Positions 42,729 to 51,005 of a stretch of 64,000 nt of DNA are shown piece by piece. Where the stretch lies: NCBI RefSeq assembly GCF_001613105.1, contig NZ_BDBS01000034.1, forward strand, positions 62,001 through 126,000. Direction: 5' to 3'. The position numbers were made by a program, and so were the translations under genes. Below the pieces are notes generated by a model. That model had not been told where the DNA came from. It searched no databases and was given only the letters and a program-made list of their open reading frames with translations. Each line of letters begins with the position of its first letter. Positions within the stretch are counted from its first letter, which is position 1. Origin of the DNA: Nocardia pseudobrasiliensis NBRC 108224. GTDB taxonomy: Bacteria; Actinomycetota; Actinomycetes; Mycobacteriales; Mycobacteriaceae.

Positions 42729-44494
42729 AACACCCTCTCACCACCACCGAGACGATTGTCGACGCATTCGAGCGGACCGCGCGCGAGCATGCCGGGCGCG
42801 AGGCCGTCTCCGACGGCGTGACAACGCTGACCTACGCCGAACTGGCCGCGTGTGCGAGCCGCATCGCGCGGGCGCTGCGCGAGCGCGGCCTGACGCCGGG
42901 GGACCGGGTCGGGGTGCACCTCGACCGCGGTCCGACCACCTATCAGCTGTTCCTGGGCATCCTCGGGGCCGGGCTGGTGGTGGTGCCGTTCAATCCCGCG
43001 CATCCACCGGAACACAAGGCGCGCATGATCGAGGCCGCCGAACCGGCCCTGACAGTGATCGACTCGACCGAGCCGCCCGCCGGAATTCCGCCCGAGAACT
43101 GCCTGCCGGTAACCGAATTGCTCTCCGCCGCGGCCGATTCGGTCGAGGAGACGATAAGCCCCGGCATCGACGCGGAAGCGCCCGCCTTCATCCTGTTCAC
43201 CTCGGGCTCGACCGGCGTGCCCAAGGGCGTGGTGATTGCCCATCGCGGAATCGCCCGGGTCGCAAGGCATCTGACCGGATTCACCCCCGGGCCCGAGGAT
43301 CGGTTCCTGCAATTGGCGCAACCGGCCTTCGCCGCCTCGACGACCGATATCTGGACCTGCCTGCTGCGCGGCGGTCGACTCACCGTCGCACCGCAGGAGG
43401 TCCCGCCGCTGGGCTCGCTGGCCCGGCTCATCGTGCGCGAGCGGATCACGGTGCTGAATCTGTCGGTGGGCCTGTTCAATCTGCTCGTCGAACATCATCC
43501 CCAGGCCATCGCCCAGGCGCGCACGGTGATCGTCAGCGGCGACTTCCCCTCGGCCGCTCACCTCGAGCGCGCGCTCGAGGTGGTCGAGGGCGATCTGTTC
43601 AATGCCTTCGGCTGTACGGAGAACTCCGCGCTGACCGCCGTGCACAAGGTCACCCCGGCCGAGGTGTCGGAGGCCGAGATTCCGGTCGGGCGGCCGATGC
43701 CGACCGTCGAAATGACCGTACGTGACGAATATTTCGACCGGTGCCCGCCCGGGCGGATCGGCGAACTGTGTATCGCCGGAGACGGTGTGGCACTGGGATA
43801 TCTGGGCGATCCGGATCTGACCGAACGCAAATTCGTCCGGCACGAGGGCAAGCGACTGCTGCGCACCGGTGATCTGGCCAAGGTGACCGAGAGCGGTGAG
43901 ATCGTGCTCGCCGGTCGCACCGATCAGATGCTGAAGGTGCGCGGCTTCCGCGTCGAGCCGCGACATGTCGAGGTGACGGCCGAGGCGTTCCCGGGTGTGG
44001 AACAGGCCGTCGTGCTCGGCGTGCCGAGCGGGGGACCGGCCGATCAGCTGGTGATGTGGTGTGTGCCGACGCCCGGACACGAACTGTCGCAACGCGATCT
44101 CGCCGAACATCTGCGGGCCCGGCTACCCGACTACATGGTGCCGTCCATGGTGCTCATCCGGGAAGCCTTCCCGCGCAATGCCAATGGCAAGATCGATCGC
44201 CGCGAGCTGGCCGCGCAGTTCGAGGCGCGCGCCGCCGAGCGAGACGGTTCGGGCGGCGATCAGGATCGGTTGGCGACGCTCATTCGCTCGACGCTGGTGG
44301 AGGTCACGGGGTACCAGCAGATCGGCCTGGATGTCGGTCTGATCGAAAGCGGCGTCACCTCACTGCATTTGATCGATCTGGGGGCGCGGCTCGAGGATGT
44401 CGTGGGCGTCGCGATGGCTCCCGACGAGATCGTCGGCGTGGGCACGGTGCGCGGGGTGGCCGATCTGATTCGCGACAAGCGGACGCGAGGCTGA
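42725..44494 (+). CDS. PBD NRPS loading protein, A-T (anthranilate)
   Basis: 589 residues. The adenylation domain has FTSGSTGVPKG near 159-168 and the late motif NGKIDRR near 488. A carrier domain follows with the attachment serine in SGVTSLHL near 546. The residue equal to Asp235 of amino-acid-activating domains, which holds the alpha-amino group, is Ala here (FAASTTD near 204). That is expected for a substrate without an alpha-amino acid, such as 3-hydroxy-(4-methyl)anthranilate. The size and order equal the first NRPS of anthramycin (Orf21 from memory). It ends one base before the second NRPS gene. Confidence 0.92.
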   Translation: MKHPLTTTETIVDAFERTAREHAGREAVSDGVTTLTYAELAACASRIARALRERGLTPGDRVGVHLDRGPTTYQLFLGILGAGLVVVPFNPAHPPEHKARMIEAAEPALTVIDSTEPPAGIPPENCLPVTELLSAAADSVEETISPGIDAEAPAFILFTSGSTGVPKGVVIAHRGIARVARHLTGFTPGPEDRFLQLAQPAFAASTTDIWTCLLRGGRLTVAPQEVPPLGSLARLIVRERITVLNLSVGLFNLLVEHHPQAIAQARTVIVSGDFPSAAHLERALEVVEGDLFNAFGCTENSALTAVHKVTPAEVSEAEIPVGRPMPTVEMTVRDEYFDRCPPGRIGELCIAGDGVALGYLGDPDLTERKFVRHEGKRLLRTGDLAKVTESGEIVLAGRTDQMLKVRGFRVEPRHVEVTAEAFPGVEQAVVLGVPSGGPADQLVMWCVPTPGHELSQRDLAEHLRARLPDYMVPSMVLIREAFPRNANGKIDRRELAAQFEARAAERDGSGGDQDRLATLIRSTLVEVTGYQQIGLDVGLIESGVTSLHLIDLGARLEDVVGVAMAPDEIVGVGTVRGVADLIRDKRTRG

Positions 44495-44495
44495 C

Positions 44496-47400
44496 ATGGC
44501 GGCAACCGATCGAGGATCAGCAATCGACGTCGAGCGAGCGCCCGCCTCACCGGCGCAGCCGGGCATGTGGTTCGCCAGCACCTACGGCGACGATCCCACC
44601 GCCTACAACCAGCCGCTGGTGCTGCGCGTGCGCACTCCGCTCGATCACACCCGGCTGATGCGGGCGCTATGCCTTGTGCACCAGGACAATTCGGCGCTTC
44701 GCACCACATTCGAGATGAACGCCGACGGTGAGCTGCTGCAGGTGGTACACGGCGAACTCGCGCCGATCGTCGAGGTGTGTGAGTACCCGGGCGGCGATCT
44801 CGAATCGTGGGTGGCCGAACAGGTCGCGCAGGTCGGGGCCGCGGCCTTCGATCTGCGCGACGGCCCGCTGGCACGGCTGCGGCATCTGCGGGTGCCCGGC
44901 GGCAGCGTGCTGGTGTTCAACATTCATCACACCGTCTTCGACGGCATGTCCTGGAAGCCGTATCTCGGGCAGGTGGAGGCCGCGTATCTCGCACTGGCAC
45001 AGAGCGACCAGCCACCCCGGCGACGGCCGCGCCAATCCATCGAGGCGTATGCGCGCTGGGCGGAACTGGCCGAGGATCCGGCGACACTGCGGTACTGGCA
45101 GGACAAACTCGCCGGGCCCCCGGCCGCGACGCCGATCGGATTGCCGGGACAGGGGCCGACCCGGCAGGTGGTCCGCCAGACGGTGCTCGACTCGGACACT
45201 TCGGCTCGTGTGCGCGAATTCTGTGCCGCACAGGGCATTACGACAAGTATGTTCTTCATCGCCCTGAGTTTCCTACTGCTGCACCGGCATACCCGCCGCG
45301 ACGATGTGCTGCTCGGCCTTCCGGTCACGGTGCGCGGGGCCGGTGACGGCGAGGTGCTCGGCCATCTCACCAATACCGTGGTGCTGCGCCACCGGCTGGG
45401 ACCGGACGCGACCGCCCGCGATGTGCTGGGAGCGGTGAAACGCGAAGTGCTCGAGGCGCTCCGACATCGGCACACCCCGCTGGAGGCGGTGGTCGGCGGG
45501 CTGCGCGCGTCCGGCGGCGGCCGCGACGGGACGGGCGAGGTGTTCGACGCGATGATCACCGTGATGCCGTCGAACGCCCGGCGACTGGGACTGCGCGAAT
45601 GGGGCGCGGAGACCTGGGAGCACGCGGCGGGCGGCGCGAAATACGAACTCGCGATACTTGTCGACGAGACCGCCGAGCACTACACGCTCAATGTCGAACA
45701 CGCGACGTCCGCGCCCGGCGGGGAGAGCTTCACAGCCTTTCTCGCCGAGCGCCTGCGCACCCTCGTCGACAGCGTGCTGAGCGAACCGCAGACGCCGGTG
45801 CGCGAACTGCGCTGGGTGGGTGCGCAAGAGCGACAGGCGATCACGACGCTGTGCGCACGCCGCGCCGACGCGCCCGAGTTGGGTACCGAGCTGACCGCCG
45901 ACCTGTTCACCGCGGCCGCCGCGACGGCCGATGCCGAACCCGCGATCATCGCCGACGGCACGGTCATCGACTACGCCGAGCTGTCGCGCCGGGTCGACGC
46001 GGTGGCCGCGGGCCTGGCGGCCCGGGGTGTGCGCGACGGCCGTCCGGTCGCGGTGCTCATGCGGCCGGGGATCGAGCTGGTGACGGTGATCATCGGCATT
46101 CTGCGCGCGGGCGGGGCGTATGTGACCCTCGACGCCGATCAACCGGCGGAGCGGCTGGGCTTCGCGCTGGGGGACTGCGGCGCGGAAATTCTCGTGCGCG
46201 CGGCCGATATCGAGGTGTCCGGCGTTCCGCTGTCCGACGGTCTCGCCATCGTCGATACCTCCGAAATCGACGGTGGGACAGCATTTGTCGAGAATGGGCG
46301 CAAGACGCCGCGCGATACGGCCTACATCGTGTACACCTCCGGCTCCACCGGCAGGCCCAAGGGCGTCACGCTGCCGGAGACCACACTGGCCAATCTGGTG
46401 CGCAATCAGGCCCTGTTCTCCCGCGGACGCGCGCTGCGCACCCTGCAGTACATGCCACCGGCCTTCGATGTCTTCGCCCTGGAGGTCTTCGGAACGCTGT
46501 GCGCCGGAGGAACTCTCGTCGTACCGCCCGTCGCCGCGCGCACCGATTTCGAGGAACTGGCCGCGCTGCTGGCCGAACAGCGGATCGAGCGGATGTATCT
46601 GCCGTATGTCGCGCTGCGCGAACTCGCGGCCGTGCTGCGATCGTCCGCGCTGGAACTGCCGGAGCTGCGCGAGGTGTACGTCACCGGCGAACGCCTGGTG
46701 ATCACCGCGGATCTGCGGGAGATGTTCCGGCGCAATCCGAATGCCCGCCTGATCAATGCCTACGGTCCGTCCGAGGCGCATCTGTGCAGCTGGGACGCGC
46801 TCCCCGCGGATACCGACGCCTGGCCCAGCGTTCCCGCCATCGGCCGGGTGGTCGCCGGCGTGGATGCCTATGTGCTGGAAGATGATTCGACCGGGGCGGC
46901 GCGGCAGGTTCCGTTCGGCGTGGAGGGCGAACTGTGTATCGCGGGTCCCGTCGTCTCGCCGGGCTATATCGGGCTGCCGGACAAGACGCGCGAGGCCATG
47001 GTGGCCGATCCGTTCGTCGCCGATCAATTGATGTATCGCACCGGCGATGTGGTCGTACTCGCGCCGGACGGGCAGCTGCACTATCGCGGCCGCCGCGACG
47101 ATCAGGTCAAGATTCGCGGCTATCGCGTCGAACCGGGTGAGATCGAGGCCGCGCTGGAACGCGCGCTGGCCGTGGTGGCGGCCGCGGTGATCGTGGTGAG
47201 CGCCGGAGGTGACCGCGCCCTGCACGCCTTCGTCCAGAGCGCCGCCGACCCACCGGCGGACTGGCGTGCCCGGCTCGGAGAAGTCCTGCCGGGGTACATG
47301 ATTCCGCGACAGATCACCCGCGTCGACACGATTCCGGTGACGCCGAACGGCAAGACCGATCGCCGGGCGCTGGCCGAGTCGCTCGACCGGTCCGAGGCCA

Positions 47401-48839
47401 CGGCCGCGGTGGCCGAGGCCGATTGGACCGAGACCGAGCGCGCGATGGCCGAGCTGTGGGCCGAGGTGATCGGGCAGCCGCCGGACTCACCCGAATCCGA
47501 CTTCTTCGTCCTGGGCGGACATTCGCTACTGGCCGCCCGCCTGCATCGAATGGTCAAGCGGCGGTTCGCCACCGATATCGCGCTGTCGGCGCTGTTGAGC
47601 ACGCCGACCCCGCGCGGAATGGCCCGATGCCTCGTCGATCGCGGCGGCGGTGCGAGCCTGGATCTGCGCGCGGAGGCCGAACTCGGCGAACTCGCGGTGG
47701 GACAGCGGCGCGAACCGGTCGACGGGGCCGTATTGCTCACCGGGGCAACGGGTTTCCTGGGCAGTCATCTGCTCGACGAACTGCAGCGGTCCGGGCGGCG
47801 GGTGCGCTGTCTGATCCGCGCCGAGAGCGTGGCCGACGGGCGGGATCGGGTGCGCCGCACCTTCCGCAAGTTCGCGCTCGATCCCTCCCGGCTCGACGAG
47901 GTCGAGATCTGCCTGGGCGATCTGGCCCAACCGCGACTCGGGCTCGGGGACGACTACGAGGCGCAGGCGCGGACGGTGAGCGAGGTCTATCACGCGGCCG
48001 CGCACATCAACTTCGTCGTGCCGTATCACACGGTCAAGCGCACCAATGTCGACGGACTGCGCGACCTCATCGAACTGTGCGCGCTCAATCGCACTCCGCT
48101 GCGGCTGATCTCCACCCTCGGGGTGTTCCCGCCGGATTCCACGAGCGGGCGGGTCGCCGAGGACACGGTGCCCGGCGATCCCTCGTCCCTGGGCATCGGG
48201 TATTCGCAAAGCAAATGGGTCGCCGAACATCTCGCGCTGCGGGCTCGGGCGGCCGGACTGCCGGTCACCGTGCACCGCGTCGGCCGCATCGCGGGACACC
48301 GCCGCACCGGCGCGTGCCGACACGACGACTTCTTCTGGTTGCAGATGAAGGGTTTCGCCCTGCTGGGCTGCTATCCGCAGGACATCGTCGAGGCCCCCGC
48401 GGTCGATCTGCTGCCGGTGGACTATGTGGCGCGGGCGATCATCCGGCTGTCGGAAGCCGAGCCGGACAACGAGAACTGGCATCTCTATCACACGGACGGG
48501 CTCGACTGGCCCACGATCATCGCGGCCATTCGCGAGCAGGGGTATCCGGTGCGCCCGGCCGCTTCCGCCGACTGGTTGGTCGCGCTGGAACGGCAGGTCG
48601 AGACCGACGAACGCAGCCAGGGGCTCGGGCCGCTGGTGCCGTTCATGCGGGAGGGCGTGATGCGTCTCGGGGCGCACTCGTTCGACAACGAGAAGTCCAG
48701 GCGCGCACTGGCCCGCCTCGGCTGCCCGTATCCGCCGGCGGATACCGGATGGATCCACCGGATGTTCGAGTATTTCCGCGCCGTCGGCGCCCTGCCGCCG
48801 TCGGACGCGCCGCCTCAGGGAGGAAGTTGCAGTGCCTGA
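44496..48839 (+). CDS. PBD NRPS elongation and release protein, C-A-T-R
   Basis: 1447 residues: condensation (HHTVFDG near 145), adenylation (TSGSTGRPKG near 614, NGKTDRR near 951), carrier (GGHSL near 1009) and thioester reductase (GATGFLGSH near 1084, catalytic Tyr-x-x-x-Lys in YSQSK near 1237). The protein would join the anthranilate to the proline-derived unit and release the dipeptide by NAD(P)H reduction as an aldehyde, which closes on the aniline nitrogen to form the seven-membered diazepine imine. My by-eye pocket reading is D-V-L-Y-Y-T-A-L-C, unlike the normal proline code and compatible with an enlarged alkyl-proline. The architecture equals anthramycin Orf22, SibD and TomB. Confidence 0.93.
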   Translation: MAATDRGSAIDVERAPASPAQPGMWFASTYGDDPTAYNQPLVLRVRTPLDHTRLMRALCLVHQDNSALRTTFEMNADGELLQVVHGELAPIVEVCEYPGGDLESWVAEQVAQVGAAAFDLRDGPLARLRHLRVPGGSVLVFNIHHTVFDGMSWKPYLGQVEAAYLALAQSDQPPRRRPRQSIEAYARWAELAEDPATLRYWQDKLAGPPAATPIGLPGQGPTRQVVRQTVLDSDTSARVREFCAAQGITTSMFFIALSFLLLHRHTRRDDVLLGLPVTVRGAGDGEVLGHLTNTVVLRHRLGPDATARDVLGAVKREVLEALRHRHTPLEAVVGGLRASGGGRDGTGEVFDAMITVMPSNARRLGLREWGAETWEHAAGGAKYELAILVDETAEHYTLNVEHATSAPGGESFTAFLAERLRTLVDSVLSEPQTPVRELRWVGAQERQAITTLCARRADAPELGTELTADLFTAAAATADAEPAIIADGTVIDYAELSRRVDAVAAGLAARGVRDGRPVAVLMRPGIELVTVIIGILRAGGAYVTLDADQPAERLGFALGDCGAEILVRAADIEVSGVPLSDGLAIVDTSEIDGGTAFVENGRKTPRDTAYIVYTSGSTGRPKGVTLPETTLANLVRNQALFSRGRALRTLQYMPPAFDVFALEVFGTLCAGGTLVVPPVAARTDFEELAALLAEQRIERMYLPYVALRELAAVLRSSALELPELREVYVTGERLVITADLREMFRRNPNARLINAYGPSEAHLCSWDALPADTDAWPSVPAIGRVVAGVDAYVLEDDSTGAARQVPFGVEGELCIAGPVVSPGYIGLPDKTREAMVADPFVADQLMYRTGDVVVLAPDGQLHYRGRRDDQVKIRGYRVEPGEIEAALERALAVVAAAVIVVSAGGDRALHAFVQSAADPPADWRARLGEVLPGYMIPRQITRVDTIPVTPNGKTDRRALAESLDRSEATAAVAEADWTETERAMAELWAEVIGQPPDSPESDFFVLGGHSLLAARLHRMVKRRFATDIALSALLSTPTPRGMARCLVDRGGGASLDLRAEAELGELAVGQRREPVDGAVLLTGATGFLGSHLLDELQRSGRRVRCLIRAESVADGRDRVRRTFRKFALDPSRLDEVEICLGDLAQPRLGLGDDYEAQARTVSEVYHAAAHINFVVPYHTVKRTNVDGLRDLIELCALNRTPLRLISTLGVFPPDSTSGRVAEDTVPGDPSSLGIGYSQSKWVAEHLALRARAAGLPVTVHRVGRIAGHRRTGACRHDDFFWLQMKGFALLGCYPQDIVEAPAVDLLPVDYVARAIIRLSEAEPDNENWHLYHTDGLDWPTIIAAIREQGYPVRPAASADWLVALERQVETDERSQGLGPLVPFMREGVMRLGAHSFDNEKSRRALARLGCPYPPADTGWIHRMFEYFRAVGALPPSDAPPQGGSCSA

Positions 48840-50220
48840 AGTCCAGATGCGCTCGGTGGTGATCATCGGCGCGGGCCCGGTCGGCTGTGCCCTGGCCACG
48901 CTGCTGCGGCGGCAGGGTCTGCGAGTGGACCTGTTCGAACGCGAAGCGGAGTCGGCCGGTACGGGATCCGGTCACTCCTTCAATCTCACCCTCACCTCGC
49001 GCGGACTGGACTGTCTGCCCCGATCGGTCCGGCGACGGCTCTATCTGCAGGGCACCGTGCTGGCCAAGCGGATCATCCACCACCGCGACGGCGCGATCTC
49101 CACGCAGCCCTATGGCACCTCCGACGCGCATCACCTGCTGTCCATTCCGCGGCGGGTACTCCAGGACATCCTGCGCGATCAGGCCGAACGGGCCGGGGCC
49201 CGAATCCATTACGGCCGACGGTGTGTCGACGTGGACACCACGCGCCCGGCCGCGCTGCTACGCGAGGCCGGCGGGCGCACCGGCTGGGTCACCGGTGATC
49301 TGCTGGTCGGCTGCGACGGCGCCAACAGCGCTGTGCGCGAGGCCATCTCGGCCGAACATCCGACGCGCATGTGGGTGACGCGCGAGACCATCGCGCACGG
49401 ATATGCCGAGATCACCATGGATTACGGCGATGCCGATCCGACCGGTATGCATCTGTGGCCGCGCGGCGATCATTTCCTGCAGGCCCAGCCGAATCAGGAT
49501 CAGACCTTCACCACGAGTCTGTTCAAACCGGTAGCCGGGGACGCGTCGCATCGGCACTTCTCCGAGCTGCCGTCGGCCGAGGCGATCAGCACCTACTGCG
49601 CGACCGAATTCCCGGATGTGTTCGGGCGGATGGTCGAGGTCGGATCCGATTTGGCCGCACGCGATCCCGGGCGGCTGCGGATCGTCAACTGCGCGCCCTA
49701 TCATCATCGGCGCGCGGTACTGGTCGGCGATGCCGCCCATGCCGTGGTGCCGTTCTTCGGGCAGGGCATCAACTGCAGTTTCGAGGACGCCGCGACGCTG
49801 GCGCGGCTGCTGGCGAAGTTCCGCTTCGGCGCACGGCCGGAGGCCGGGGCGGTCGCGCACGTGGTGGCCGAGGAGTACAGCGATGTGCGGGTGAAGGCCG
49901 GTCACGCGCTGGCCGAGCTGTCGCTGCAGAATCTCGACGAACTGTCCGATCATGTGAACGATCCGCTGTTTCTGTCCCGGCGTGCGCTGGAGCGACGGCT
50001 GCACGAGCTGTGGCCGGAGCTGTACACCCCGCTGTATCAGATGGTCGCGTTCAGCCATATGTCCTACGACGCCGCGCAGCGGACCCACCATCAGCGCAGT
50101 GCCGCGTTGGATTCGCTGTGCGAGGGCCGGGATCTCACTCGTGAGCAGGACACGGTGATCCGGGAATTCGTCGAGCGGTACGGTCGTCGGTTCGCGCCGC
50201 AGGCCGTGCGGACCGGATAG
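48832..50220 (+). CDS. Kynurenine 3-monooxygenase-like FAD hydroxylase
   Basis: 462-residue class A flavoprotein hydroxylase. FAD motifs are GAGPVGCA near 13, CDGANSAVR near 160 and GDAAHAVVPFFGQGINCSFED near 300. The PFFGQG form of the last motif is typical of kynurenine 3-monooxygenases. It would hydroxylate kynurenine ahead of kynureninase. The GTG start follows GGAGGAAG and overlaps the NRPS stop by eight bases. It is the last gene of the rightward operon. Confidence 0.9.
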   Translation: MPEVQMRSVVIIGAGPVGCALATLLRRQGLRVDLFEREAESAGTGSGHSFNLTLTSRGLDCLPRSVRRRLYLQGTVLAKRIIHHRDGAISTQPYGTSDAHHLLSIPRRVLQDILRDQAERAGARIHYGRRCVDVDTTRPAALLREAGGRTGWVTGDLLVGCDGANSAVREAISAEHPTRMWVTRETIAHGYAEITMDYGDADPTGMHLWPRGDHFLQAQPNQDQTFTTSLFKPVAGDASHRHFSELPSAEAISTYCATEFPDVFGRMVEVGSDLAARDPGRLRIVNCAPYHHRRAVLVGDAAHAVVPFFGQGINCSFEDAATLARLLAKFRFGARPEAGAVAHVVAEEYSDVRVKAGHALAELSLQNLDELSDHVNDPLFLSRRALERRLHELWPELYTPLYQMVAFSHMSYDAAQRTHHQRSAALDSLCEGRDLTREQDTVIREFVERYGRRFAPQAVRTG

Positions 50221-50240
50221 CGATGCGCGCCCGCGCCCGG

Positions 50241-50957
50241 CTAGCCCGCGGCCTCACCGGCGCGGGCGGGCTTGGGCTTGCTCATTTCGTCGTTGAACCG
50301 GAAGCCGACGCCGTGCACGGTCACGATCCAGTTGGGGCAGCCGAGTTTCTTGCGGATGCTGCTCAGATGGGTGTCGATGGTTCGGCTGGCCAGCGAGGTC
50401 ACCTCGGCGTCCACATCGTCGTAGCCCCACACCCGCTGCAGCAGTTCGGCGCGGGAGAAGACCCGGTGCGGTTCGGTGGCCAGCACGCGCAGCAGTTCGA
50501 ATTCCTTGCGGGTCAACTCGATCAGCCGACCGCCGATGCGGATCTCGCGCAGTGCGGAGTCGATCTCGAGTTCGCCGACGATCAGCGACGGCTGCGACAT
50601 GATGTGCGCCCTGCGCAGCAGCGCGCGCAGGCGGGCCATGAGTTCACGGCTGTGATACGGCTTGACGATGCAGTCGTCGCAGCCGGCCTCCAGCGCGAGG
50701 ACACGGTCCAGTTCGAAGGAGGAGGCGAAGGCGATCATGGGAATCTCGCTGGCCCTGCGGATTTCCCGGCACAGGGTGAGGCCGTCGAAGTCGGTGAAGT
50801 CGAGGTCGATCAGGACCACGTCGAAATCGGCATAGATCGCCATGGTTTCGGCGCCGGTCGAGATCGGCTCGGGTTCGAATCCGTGTCGCTTCAGGTCCTT
50901 GACCGTCTCCTCGATCCCGTCGCAATCGGCTACGACCAGCAGGCGCGGATGTAGCAA
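50241..50957 (-). CDS. Orphan OmpR-type response regulator with atypical receiver
   Basis: 238 residues: a receiver domain (1-120) and a C-terminal winged-helix DNA-binding domain with ELTRKEFELLRVLA and RTIDTHLSSIRKKL. The phospho-acceptor is probably Asp51 (VLIDLDF). Other receiver landmarks differ: the usual acidic pair reads AD (VVADCDG), the proline after the acceptor is missing, and the conserved Thr/Ser of the switch is Ala (AFASS), although the Lys of KPY is kept. No histidine kinase gene is adjacent. The start is TTG with a strong AAGGAGGAG. It ends 20 bases from the PBD operon and may be its pathway regulator. Confidence 0.88.
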   Translation of the reverse strand: MLHPRLLVVADCDGIEETVKDLKRHGFEPEPISTGAETMAIYADFDVVLIDLDFTDFDGLTLCREIRRASEIPMIAFASSFELDRVLALEAGCDDCIVKPYHSRELMARLRALLRRAHIMSQPSLIVGELEIDSALREIRIGGRLIELTRKEFELLRVLATEPHRVFSRAELLQRVWGYDDVDAEVTSLASRTIDTHLSSIRKKLGCPNWIVTVHGVGFRFNDEMSKPKPARAGEAAG

Positions 50958-51005
50958 CTGACTCCTCCTTTCCAGTACGCCACGAATTCACCGATCGCAT
51001 CGGTA

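Noticed and set aside
24403..50220. Lincosamide or hormaomycin cluster, because LmbB1/B2/X/Y-like genes are shared
   Set aside because: There are no octose-sugar, mycothiol or chlorinase genes. The complete kynurenine branch and the A-T plus C-A-T-R synthetases point to a PBD instead.
38848..50220. Actinomycin-type cluster, because of the methyl-hydroxyanthranilate genes
   Set aside because: No pentapeptide synthetase modules or phenoxazinone synthase gene are present, and release is by a reductase rather than a thioesterase.
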